Shown here: positions 1 to 5,331 of the stretch, one piece after another
Numbering within the stretch: position 1 is the first letter of the stretch
How the letters are laid out: each line of letters starts with the position of its first letter
Assembly: GCA_016933315.1 (NCBI GenBank)
Contig: JAFGBE010000045.1
Location: 1 to 7,789 of the forward strand
DNA: 7,789 bases
Source of the DNA: Candidatus Auribacterota bacterium
GTDB lineage: Bacteria > Auribacterota > UBA6266
Direction: 5' to 3'
Program-made: the position numbers and the translations under genes
The notes under the pieces: generated by a model
Database searches by the model: none
What the model saw: only the letters and a program-made list of their open reading frames with translations
What the model was told of the DNA's origin: nothing

Positions 1-275
1 CCTGTTTTGTTTTTTTTAAGTTCGTTTTCGACCCTCAGCGCCGGAAATTTATTCGGGATGACCCTCAGGTCCCAGCCTGCGGAATTCGGTTTGGAATCAG
101 GTTTTCTAACGGCTGTTATTTCCGGAGTGGTCATCGTTTCATTGCCTTCGCAGAAGGGGCAGTGTTTCAGATTTTCGGTTTCTTCATAAACGGAAAAATC
201 GTTTGGCCTGTTTTTCCTGTCTGTAGCTATTATTATCCATCTGTTTACGATGGGGTCTTTTCTTATTTCCGACAT
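1..275 (-). CDS. galT: Galactose-1-phosphate uridylyltransferase, N-terminal part (cut by left edge)
   Basis: The first 91 codons of a HIT-superfamily galactose-1-phosphate uridylyltransferase; the rest lies beyond the window. The enzyme exchanges UMP between UDP-glucose and galactose-1-phosphate in the cytoplasmic Leloir pathway. Visible family marks are the N-terminal RKDPIVNRWIIIA (residues 5-17), followed by DRKNRP, a CPFC zinc-ligand pair at residues 39-42, and GWDLRVIPNKFPAL at residues 67-80. The catalytic HPH motif would lie further on and is not in the window. The ATG shares one base with the glgA stop (TAATG), so translation is probably coupled; a modest AAGGGG lies about 10 bases upstream, inside glgA. 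The family call is strong. Substrate specificity (galactose-1-P uridylyl versus a related ADP-type transferase) cannot be settled from the N-terminus alone. Confidence 0.9.
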   Translation of the reverse strand, partial: MSEIRKDPIVNRWIIIATDRKNRPNDFSVYEETENLKHCPFCEGNETMTTPEITAVRKPDSKPNSAGWDLRVIPNKFPALRVENELKKNKT

Positions 276-1735
276 TACAACGCGGCCCCTTTTTTGAGTA
301 TTGTTTTATATAATGTGTCGTACTGTCTGGCCGATTTGTTCCATGAAAAATCGCAGTCCATGCCGTTTTTGATTATCTGCATCCTGTGTTTCTCGTCTCC
401 GGTTATTTTCAGCGCTTCGGCTATTTTTTCCAGCAGCGCCTCTTTGCAGTATTTTTTGAATTTGAAGCCGTTGCCTGCGCCGGTTAACGGGTTATAGTTT
501 AAGATGGTGTCATCCAGCCCGCCGGTCGCGCTTACTATCGGGATAGTCCCGTATTTCAGGCTGTATATCTGGTTCAGCCCGCAGGGCTCATACCTGGACG
601 GCATAAGGAAAAAATCGCATCCTGCCTCTATCTTATGCGCAATGGCTTCGTTGAACTCAAGTTTTATTCCAAGTTTGTTCCTGTGGGCGTTTGAAAGCCT
701 GCATAGCGTCGAATGATATTTGTCATCGCCTTTCCCCAGTATGAGAAGCACAACGTTCATGCTTAGTATTTCCGGGATTGCGTCTATAATCAAGTCCACT
801 CCTTTTTGTTCGGCCAGGCGCGAAACTATTCCTATGACAGGCGTTGCTTCGGATGCGGATATGGCGAATTCCTCGAGAATATCTTTTTTACAGGTTTTTT
901 TGCCGCTCATATTCCGGGCTGAATAATTTTCTTTTATATGCTTGTCCGTTTCAGGATTCCATTCGCTGTAATTTATCCCGTTGATAATGCCGTATATATC
1001 CTTTTTCCGTTTTCTGAGTATACCTTCCATCCCGAAGGAGTATTGTTCAGTCTGGATTTCCCTGCTGTAGTTTTTGCTTACAGTGCTTACTGCGTCCGAA
1101 AAGAATATTCCCGATTTCATAAAATTAAGCATCCCGAAGAATTCAAGGCCTTCGGAACTGAAAACAGACCATGGAAGGCCTGTTAATTTCATGTCAAAAT
1201 GCCAGAAGGCGCCCTGATATGCCAGGTTGTGGATGGTGTACAGGGTCTTTGTTCCTTTAAAGACGGGATTTTCCGATTCTGTAACCTTTACATACGCGGG
1301 GATTAAACCTGTCTGCCAGTCATTGCAGTGTATGATATCAGGCCGGAAGTCCAGCAATTCGCATGCCTTGATGGCCGCCCGGCAGAAAAAGATGAATCTC
1401 GAAGAGTTATCCTTGTAATTTCCCGCCCTGTCGCCGTAAAGCCCGTCCCTCATATACAGCGAGTCGTTTTTAATGAAATAAACCGGAGTGCCGGAGGATG
1501 TTTTTGACGCGAACAAGCTCCCTTCATATTTGTTGTCGCCTATCATTATTTCGAAGGGCTTATTGCAGTTCTCGAGATTCTTGAGATTTTTCTGGACGGC
1601 GCCGTACAGAGGCATTATCAATCTTATATCATGCCCGATTTTTTTAAGTTCATCGGGCAGCGAACCTGCCACATCGGCCAAACCGCCGGTTTTAGCGAAC
1701 GGACTGATTTCACTTGCCGCAAACAGAATATTCAT
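275..1735 (-). CDS. glgA: Glycogen synthase (ADP-glucose type, GT5)
   Basis: Complete 486-residue glycogen synthase, close to the usual bacterial length (E. coli GlgA is 477). It transfers glucose from a nucleotide sugar, usually ADP-glucose, to the non-reducing end of an alpha-1,4-glucan in the cytoplasm. The N-terminal GT5 domain has the KTGGL substrate motif (residues 15-19), HCNDWQTGLIP (136-146) and TIHNLAYQG (167-175). NGINYSEWNP lies at 252-261. The C-terminal Rossmann domain carries GIVSRLAEQKG (302-312, with R306 and K311) and PSRYEPCGLNQ (379-389), where E383 matches the conserved catalytic-site glutamate. STGGL-type loop residues are TGGLDDT at 404-410. All key motifs are intact. 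It starts 6 bases after the binding-protein stop, with only a weak GAAAAG upstream, so it probably depends on read-through translation from that gene. It overlaps galT by one base. Confidence 0.96.
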   Translation of the reverse strand: MNILFAASEISPFAKTGGLADVAGSLPDELKKIGHDIRLIMPLYGAVQKNLKNLENCNKPFEIMIGDNKYEGSLFASKTSSGTPVYFIKNDSLYMRDGLYGDRAGNYKDNSSRFIFFCRAAIKACELLDFRPDIIHCNDWQTGLIPAYVKVTESENPVFKGTKTLYTIHNLAYQGAFWHFDMKLTGLPWSVFSSEGLEFFGMLNFMKSGIFFSDAVSTVSKNYSREIQTEQYSFGMEGILRKRKKDIYGIINGINYSEWNPETDKHIKENYSARNMSGKKTCKKDILEEFAISASEATPVIGIVSRLAEQKGVDLIIDAIPEILSMNVVLLILGKGDDKYHSTLCRLSNAHRNKLGIKLEFNEAIAHKIEAGCDFFLMPSRYEPCGLNQIYSLKYGTIPIVSATGGLDDTILNYNPLTGAGNGFKFKKYCKEALLEKIAEALKITGDEKHRMQIIKNGMDCDFSWNKSARQYDTLYKTILKKGAAL

Positions 1736-1741
1736 TATTTT

Positions 1742-3019
1742 TTACTTTTCGTTAAGCAGAATATTTGCTTTTTTATCTATTTCGGGAGCCATCTCTGCCA
1801 TTTTTTTCTTCCCGTTGAATACAAGGTCAAGATTCGGCATTATGACGTTATCCTGGATTTCTCTCCATTTTGGCGTGAAAGGTTCGTAAATGACATACTT
1901 GACGGCTTCGTTAAGCATTTTCTTGTTTTTTGGTTTTTGGGAGCTTAGGGCCCATGCCGGGCCTTCCGCTATTTTCCTCATGGCGGGCTGCGCCAGGCCG
2001 TCTTCCGCAAGCTTGCCCTGCCCTTCCGAACCGCTTAAGGCTTTTAAAACCAGCCACGCTTCCCTGGGATATTTGGTCTCTTTGTAAATGCAGTACCCTG
2101 AACCGCCTGTCCCGAAAGCGCGTGTTCCCGAAGGCCCTTTGGGAAACATAACTACATCCCAGTCAAAATTCGAAATTTTTCTGAACTGGGGTGTTTCCCA
2201 TATCCCGGAAGAATACATCGCAAGTTTTCCCGAAGTGAACAGTTCCCATAAAGCCATGCCGATGTTTGCCAGGGCTGTCGAACTGGGCATTACCTCATAC
2301 TTGTTCATCAAGTCGGAATAGAATTGTATGCCTTCTATGGTGCCGGGCCGCTCAAAAGTGAACTCGCCCGGATTTTTGACATTATCTACTATGCTTCCCC
2401 CGAATGAATATATAAAGTTCATCCAGCACCATGAATAAAAGCCGTATTGCGTAATTTCGTTGCCTTTCCTGATGGTAAGTTTCTTTGCTGTTTCGAGCAT
2501 TTCGTCCATTGTCCAGTCATCTTTTGGGTATGGTATTTCGGCTGCGTCGAAGATGGATTTATTATAGAAGACACAGGCGAAAGGAGCCGTATCGCGCGGG
2601 AGGCAGTATAATTTCCCGCCTATAGTGAAACGGTCCACCACTTCCGGGAAAAAATCATCTATTGATATGTCCGGGTCCTCATTTATGAACTGTGTCAGGT
2701 CGAGGAAAGCCCCCTTTTCCATAAAGGATGTGAAGATATTGACTTCGGCGAACATTATGTCAGGCGCGGAACCCGCGGCTATCCTGGTCAGGATTTTTGA
2801 GCTGTATCCGTTCGCGGCTATATGATTTAATATTACCTTGATATTCGGGTGGTCTTTTTCCCACTTATTTATTGTTTCAGTTATTATTTCTTTTTCTTCC
2901 GGAGAACCCCAGAAGGCGACTTCAATTTTGGTAAGGTTTGTTTTATCGATTTTGGCGCATCCCGAGAAGGATAAAAACACCAGGGTGATTGCCACTATAG
3001 AGGTGATAATTCTGGACAT
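1742..3019 (-). CDS. ABC sugar substrate-binding lipoprotein (SBP family 1, MalE-like)
   Basis: A 425-residue extracytoplasmic solute-binding protein of the carbohydrate-uptake type. The N-terminus MSRIITSIVAITLVFLSFSGC is a signal peptide with a lipidation cysteine at residue 21. The lipobox is FSGC, with Phe rather than the usual Leu at -3. The mature part has typical SBP_bac_1 features: IEVAFWGSPEE near the start, PDIMFAEV, GKLYCLPRD, VFYNKSIF, then WELFTSGKLAMYSSGIWE. I chose the ATG at 3019 because AGGAGG (3033-3028) lies 8 bases upstream; the in-frame TTG at 3025 is only 2 bases from it. The ligand is unknown, though the family and the downstream glgA and galT point to a sugar or oligosaccharide. 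No permease or ATPase gene is adjacent in the window. Confidence 0.92.
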   Translation of the reverse strand: MSRIITSIVAITLVFLSFSGCAKIDKTNLTKIEVAFWGSPEEKEIITETINKWEKDHPNIKVILNHIAANGYSSKILTRIAAGSAPDIMFAEVNIFTSFMEKGAFLDLTQFINEDPDISIDDFFPEVVDRFTIGGKLYCLPRDTAPFACVFYNKSIFDAAEIPYPKDDWTMDEMLETAKKLTIRKGNEITQYGFYSWCWMNFIYSFGGSIVDNVKNPGEFTFERPGTIEGIQFYSDLMNKYEVMPSSTALANIGMALWELFTSGKLAMYSSGIWETPQFRKISNFDWDVVMFPKGPSGTRAFGTGGSGYCIYKETKYPREAWLVLKALSGSEGQGKLAEDGLAQPAMRKIAEGPAWALSSQKPKNKKMLNEAVKYVIYEPFTPKWREIQDNVIMPNLDLVFNGKKKMAEMAPEIDKKANILLNEK

Positions 3020-3027
3020 TGTCAAGT

Positions 3028-3033
3028 CCTCCT
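3028..3033 (-). promoter_or_regulatory. Ribosome binding site that sets the binding-protein start
   Basis: Perfect AGGAGG on the minus strand, 8 bases before the ATG at 3019 but only 2 bases before the alternative TTG at 3025. It therefore supports the ATG and shortens the reading frame by two codons. Confidence 0.85.
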
Positions 3034-3045
3034 TTCAATTACATG

Positions 3046-3080
3046 ATTATACAACATAAAGATGTAAATATATTATACAA
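3046..3080 (-). repeat. Two direct TTGTATAAT repeats in the operon leader
   Basis: The 9-base word TTGTATAAT occurs at 3080-3072 and 3054-3046 on the minus strand, 26 bases apart start to start. Each contains a perfect -10 hexamer. The second copy lies between inverted ATGTAA arms (3039-3044 and 3062-3067). They may be tandem -10 elements or chance matches in AT-rich DNA. Confidence 0.45.
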
Positions 3081-3094
3081 TAAGCGGAAAAGTT

Positions 3095-3123
3095 ATTCTG
3101 AATTATATATTCGAACATGTCAA
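3095..3123 (-). promoter_or_regulatory. Candidate promoter for the binding protein-glgA-galT operon
   Basis: On the minus strand a perfect TTGACA -35 (3123-3118) is followed after 17 bases by CAGAAT (3100-3095, 4 of 6 to TATAAT). An A-rich stretch (TTATAAAAAAAG) directly upstream of the -35 could act as an UP element. The predicted start near 3088 gives a leader of about 70 bases. Two perfect TATAAT boxes lie downstream (3077-3072 and 3051-3046) and could be alternative starts, but neither has a good -35 at 16-18 bases. Sigma-70 consensus rules are assumed for an unidentified organism. Confidence 0.5.
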
Positions 3124-3133
3124 CTTTTTTTAT

Positions 3134-3190
3134 AAGCCGGCTTCCCCGGGGGCATATCCAGGCTTGAGGCGCGCTCCCTGCCACCGCCTG
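3134..3190. other. GC-rich block between divergent promoters
   Basis: A 57-base segment with 41 G or C (72%) lies between two strongly AT-rich promoter regions. It holds the perfect palindromes AAGCCGGCTT (3134-3143) and CCCCGGGG (3144-3151), then CAGGC (3159-3163) complementary to GCCTG (3186-3190). No open reading frame, U-run or tRNA cloverleaf fits it. It may be a regulator-binding region, a REP-like repeat or a remnant; function unknown. The rest of the 267-base intergenic region holds only the promoter-like elements listed separately. Confidence 0.4.
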
Positions 3191-3195
3191 AAATT

Positions 3196-3219
3196 AAGAC
3201 TTGATTTGAAATAAGTCTT
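3196..3219. promoter_or_regulatory. Inverted repeat overlapping the nucleotidyltransferase promoter (possible operator)
   Basis: AAGACTT (3196-3202) and AAGTCTT (3213-3219) form perfect 7-base inverted arms around GATTTGAAAT, whose ATT/AAT can extend the symmetry with one bulged G. The repeat covers the -35 and much of the spacer of the plus-strand promoter, the usual place for a repressor site. It is followed by TTTT, but no gene upstream would need a terminator here, so an operator is the better reading. Confidence 0.4.
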
Positions 3220-3229
3220 TTAATATGAT
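3201..3229 (+). promoter_or_regulatory. Candidate promoter for the nucleotidyltransferase gene
   Basis: TTGATT (3201-3206, 4 of 6 to TTGACA), a 17-base spacer and TATGAT (3224-3229, 5 of 6 to TATAAT). The predicted start near 3236 gives a leader of about 50 bases before the ATG at 3287. The position fits the only plus-strand gene in the window. Confidence 0.55.
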
Positions 3230-3286
3230 GCTTTCTTATTGTTGTATGGAGCGGAGTATTTTCACTTAAAAAGACCGGAGACTTGT

Positions 3287-4018
3287 ATGAAAGCAGTGAT
3301 ACTTGCGGCTGGCAAAGGCAAACGGATGAAAGATCTTACAAAGGACTGCCCCAAGCCTATGTTGGAGGCCCATGGCTCCCCTATCCTGGAATATATTATA
3401 CTTTCCCTTAAGAATATGGGCATAAAGGAGTTTCTTATCATAACCGGTTACAGGGCCGAGGTGATCGAAGGCTATTTTAAGAATGGCTCCGCATTTGGAG
3501 TGGATATCAAGTATAAACATCAGCTTGTCCAGGACGGCACAGGCAAGGCGCCTGAGCTCGCCAGGGATTTTCTGAGAGGCTCCCCTTTCCTGCTGTCTTA
3601 CGGAGATGTATTGACCGCCCATGAAAATTATCCTCTTATCCTGGATTATTTTTACAAGACTGATTGTTCGGCTCTGCTGTCTCTGAAGAAGGTAAAGGAT
3701 GTTTCCAAGGGCGGCGCCGTTACCCTGGATCCGGACGGCAAAGTTACCGGCCTGGTGGAAAAGCCGCAGCCGGGGACCGCTGTTTCTGACCTCGAAAACG
3801 CCGGCATTTATATTTTCCGGCCTGAAATATTTGATTACACATCAAAACTCCAGAAGTCGGTTAGAGGAGAATATGAGCTTACCGATGCGGTAATAATGAT
3901 GATTAAAGACGGCCTTGATGTCAGAGGATATGAACTGCAGGGGTATTGGGGAGATATAGGCGTTCCCGAAGCCCTGCTTGAACTCAGAAAAATTCTGGAA
4001 AAAAAGGGCGAACTTTAA
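3287..4018 (+). CDS. Sugar-1-phosphate nucleotidyltransferase
   Basis: A 243-residue NTP_transferase family enzyme that joins a sugar-1-phosphate to a nucleoside triphosphate, releasing pyrophosphate. Motifs in order: LAAGKGKRM (residues 6-14) and PKPM (22-25) for nucleotide binding, DGTGKAPELA (83-92), SYGD with the metal-binding Asp107, VEKP (157-160), NAGIY (171-175), GEYELTDAV (194-202) and WGDIG (221-225). This matches the core domain shared by RmlA, GalU and mannose-1-phosphate guanylyltransferases, without a GMP-type left-handed helix or GlmU tail. It is much shorter than GlgC (about 400 residues), so it is probably not the ADP-glucose source for glgA. The ATG at 3287 is chosen because GGAG (3277-3280) lies 6 bases upstream; a TTG at 3239 extends the frame but falls at the predicted transcript start. 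Base and sugar specificity are not readable. Confidence 0.88.
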   Translation: MKAVILAAGKGKRMKDLTKDCPKPMLEAHGSPILEYIILSLKNMGIKEFLIITGYRAEVIEGYFKNGSAFGVDIKYKHQLVQDGTGKAPELARDFLRGSPFLLSYGDVLTAHENYPLILDYFYKTDCSALLSLKKVKDVSKGGAVTLDPDGKVTGLVEKPQPGTAVSDLENAGIYIFRPEIFDYTSKLQKSVRGEYELTDAVIMMIKDGLDVRGYELQGYWGDIGVPEALLELRKILEKKGEL

Positions 4019-4026
4019 TTTTTCAG
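3995..4026. terminator. Possible bidirectional terminator hairpin between convergent genes
   Basis: CTGGAAAA (3995-4002) pairs with TTTTTCAG (4019-4026) including one G-T pair, and AAAG (4003-4006) pairs with CTTT (4013-4016) around a 6-base loop, leaving two bulged A. Short T runs follow on each strand: five T at 3992-3988 read on minus, four T at 4033-4036 on plus. It spans the stop codons of both convergent genes. The stem is AT-rich, so strength is doubtful. Confidence 0.35.
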
Positions 4027-4631
4027 CGGACCCTTTTATAAGTCTCGACTTTCTTCTTCAAAGGGTATTTCTTCAGCAGGTTGTTCCTGAGATTCCTTAT
4101 TGCCTCGATAGAAGCGAATATGATGCCTCCGGGTGTCAGGCTTTTTGTGTTGTCGAATTGCTGGGAATCATAGATCACCCTGCCTGTAGGCGCATGCACA
4201 ACCTGGATGCGAGCTCCGCTCTTCACAGAGGCTGATACGATGTTCACATCTTCCTTGAAGAGTGTCATCCGCCCGTAAACCAGTCCTTCGGCCCCCAGTA
4301 TTTCGCCGAGCTTCTGGGGCGAGCATGAGTAAATGTCATCTATGTTTGCTTCCTTCAGTTTGCTGTCTATAGTTTCCTGATTTAGAACCAGGTAAAAACT
4401 GTAGGATTCAAAACCTTCGATAAGGGCGTCCCGCAGCCATCCCCCCGCTTCCTCTTTCCCTGTGTCGTTGTCCAGAGGCAGCACAGCCAGCACTTTTATC
4501 GTGGAATTGACCTGTTTGAAGTTCCCCGCCGTGGTCGTGACGTTTTTTCCGGATGAAGGCGCGAATAAGGCGTGGGAATATGTGCATAAAGATATTAATA
4601 TTGCGATTGCGGCAAAACACACTTTTTTCAT
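4023..4631 (-). CDS. Exported GNA1162/DUF799- or CsgG-like envelope protein
   Basis: A 202-residue protein with a Sec signal peptide: MKK, a hydrophobic run to about residue 16, and a likely signal peptidase I site after SHA (residues 19-21). C5 and C16 are not in a lipobox, so I expect a soluble periplasmic protein. The mature part resembles the DUF799/GNA1162 and CsgG-like fold: IKVLAVLPLDNDTG (45-58), a helix with WLRDALIEGFE, YLVLNQETIDSKL, KLGEILGAEGLVYGRM (107-122), then beta strands ending in PTGRVIYDSQQF. The C-terminus is strongly basic. Members of these groups act in outer-membrane secretion or cell-envelope assembly, but no function can be assigned here. A GGGAG lies about 7 bases before the ATG. 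It follows ktrA after 21 bases and is probably co-transcribed with it. Family assignment is from remembered patterns and is moderate. Confidence 0.7.
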   Translation of the reverse strand: MKKVCFAAIAILISLCTYSHALFAPSSGKNVTTTAGNFKQVNSTIKVLAVLPLDNDTGKEEAGGWLRDALIEGFESYSFYLVLNQETIDSKLKEANIDDIYSCSPQKLGEILGAEGLVYGRMTLFKEDVNIVSASVKSGARIQVVHAPTGRVIYDSQQFDNTKSLTPGGIIFASIEAIRNLRNNLLKKYPLKKKVETYKRVR

Positions 4632-4652
4632 TTTCAGTCTCCCTGTGAGTTT

Positions 4653-5321
4653 CTATAGTTCCTTGAATTTCTCTATTTTATCGGTTTCCCCTATAACGAC
4701 GATTATCTCGCCTTCCTTGAGCAGATGGTTCGGTGTCGGTGTGATATTGATGGATATCTTTCCCTTGGCATTCTTGTCGTTCTTGCTTTTTATGGCGATT
4801 ACGTTGATGTTGAATTTTTTTCTTATACCGCTTTCGTTGAGTGTTTTCCCGTCGAGTGAATGAGGGATCTCAAGTTCGGCTATATTGTATCCGGGGGATA
4901 TCTCAATTTGTTCGAATATGTCGGGCGAAACGAGGCTGTTTGCCAGGCGTGTACCCATATCCCTTTCCGGGAATATTACCCTGTCCGCGCCGACTTTTTG
5001 CAGCAGTTTCCCGTGAAGCAGCGTCCGGGCTTTTGAGATGACCGTCTTAACGCCCAGTTCCTTCAGTATCATTGTCACCAGGATGCTTGATTCGAGCGTT
5101 TCGGCGATTGAAACGATGGCGACATCTATATTTTCTATGCCCACTGCTTTAAGGGCCTTTTCATCGGTTGCGTCCATCGCGACGGCATGGGTTGCGATTT
5201 CGTTGATTTCCTGGACTTTTTCCGGGTCGGAATCTATTACAAGGACCTCACAGCCTTTCTGGCTGAGTGCCTGCGCGACGCTTGTCCCGAATCTTCCTGC
5301 TCCGATTACTGCAAACTGCAT
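4653..5321 (-). CDS. ktrA: Ktr potassium uptake regulatory subunit (RCK/TrkA family)
   Basis: A 222-residue peripheral cytoplasmic protein with one RCK_N and one RCK_C domain, the usual KtrA/KtrC size (TrkA is about twice as long). The Rossmann nucleotide site shows G7-A-G9-R-F-G12 and an acidic D30 at the end of strand two (VLVIDSD), the residue that contacts the ribose of NAD(H) or adenine nucleotides. DATD (50-53) and GADRVIFPERDMG (111-123) are family-typical. The C-terminal domain runs from about 134 to the end and includes ITPTPNHLLKEGEIIVVIG. In the family an octameric ring of KtrA gates a KtrB dimer in response to ATP/ADP. Its AGGAGG (5331-5326) directly follows the ktrB stop, and the ATG comes 10 bases after that stop, so translation is likely coupled. 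Confidence 0.94.
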   Translation of the reverse strand: MQFAVIGAGRFGTSVAQALSQKGCEVLVIDSDPEKVQEINEIATHAVAMDATDEKALKAVGIENIDVAIVSIAETLESSILVTMILKELGVKTVISKARTLLHGKLLQKVGADRVIFPERDMGTRLANSLVSPDIFEQIEISPGYNIAELEIPHSLDGKTLNESGIRKKFNINVIAIKSKNDKNAKGKISINITPTPNHLLKEGEIIVVIGETDKIEKFKEL

Positions 5322-5331
5322 ATAACCTCCT

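Noticed and set aside
1488..1948. Plus-strand open frames of 133 and 105 codons across the glgA/binding-protein junction
   Set aside because: They are hydrophobic-looking shadows of two clearly real minus-strand genes, with no supporting domain.
3172..3190. tRNA-Gly-like string (CTGCCAC with flanking GCTCC)
   Set aside because: The following bases do not complement the would-be anticodon stem, and no T-arm (GTTCGA-type) or acceptor stem is present.
3239..3286. Upstream TTG start for the nucleotidyltransferase, adding 16 residues
   Set aside because: It falls at the predicted transcript start without an SD; the added residues precede the family's usual MKAVILAAG start, which has its own GGAG.
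3266..3622. Minus-strand open frame of 118 codons opposite the nucleotidyltransferase
   Set aside because: It is antisense to the conserved N-terminal catalytic region of a recognised enzyme and lacks any family pattern.
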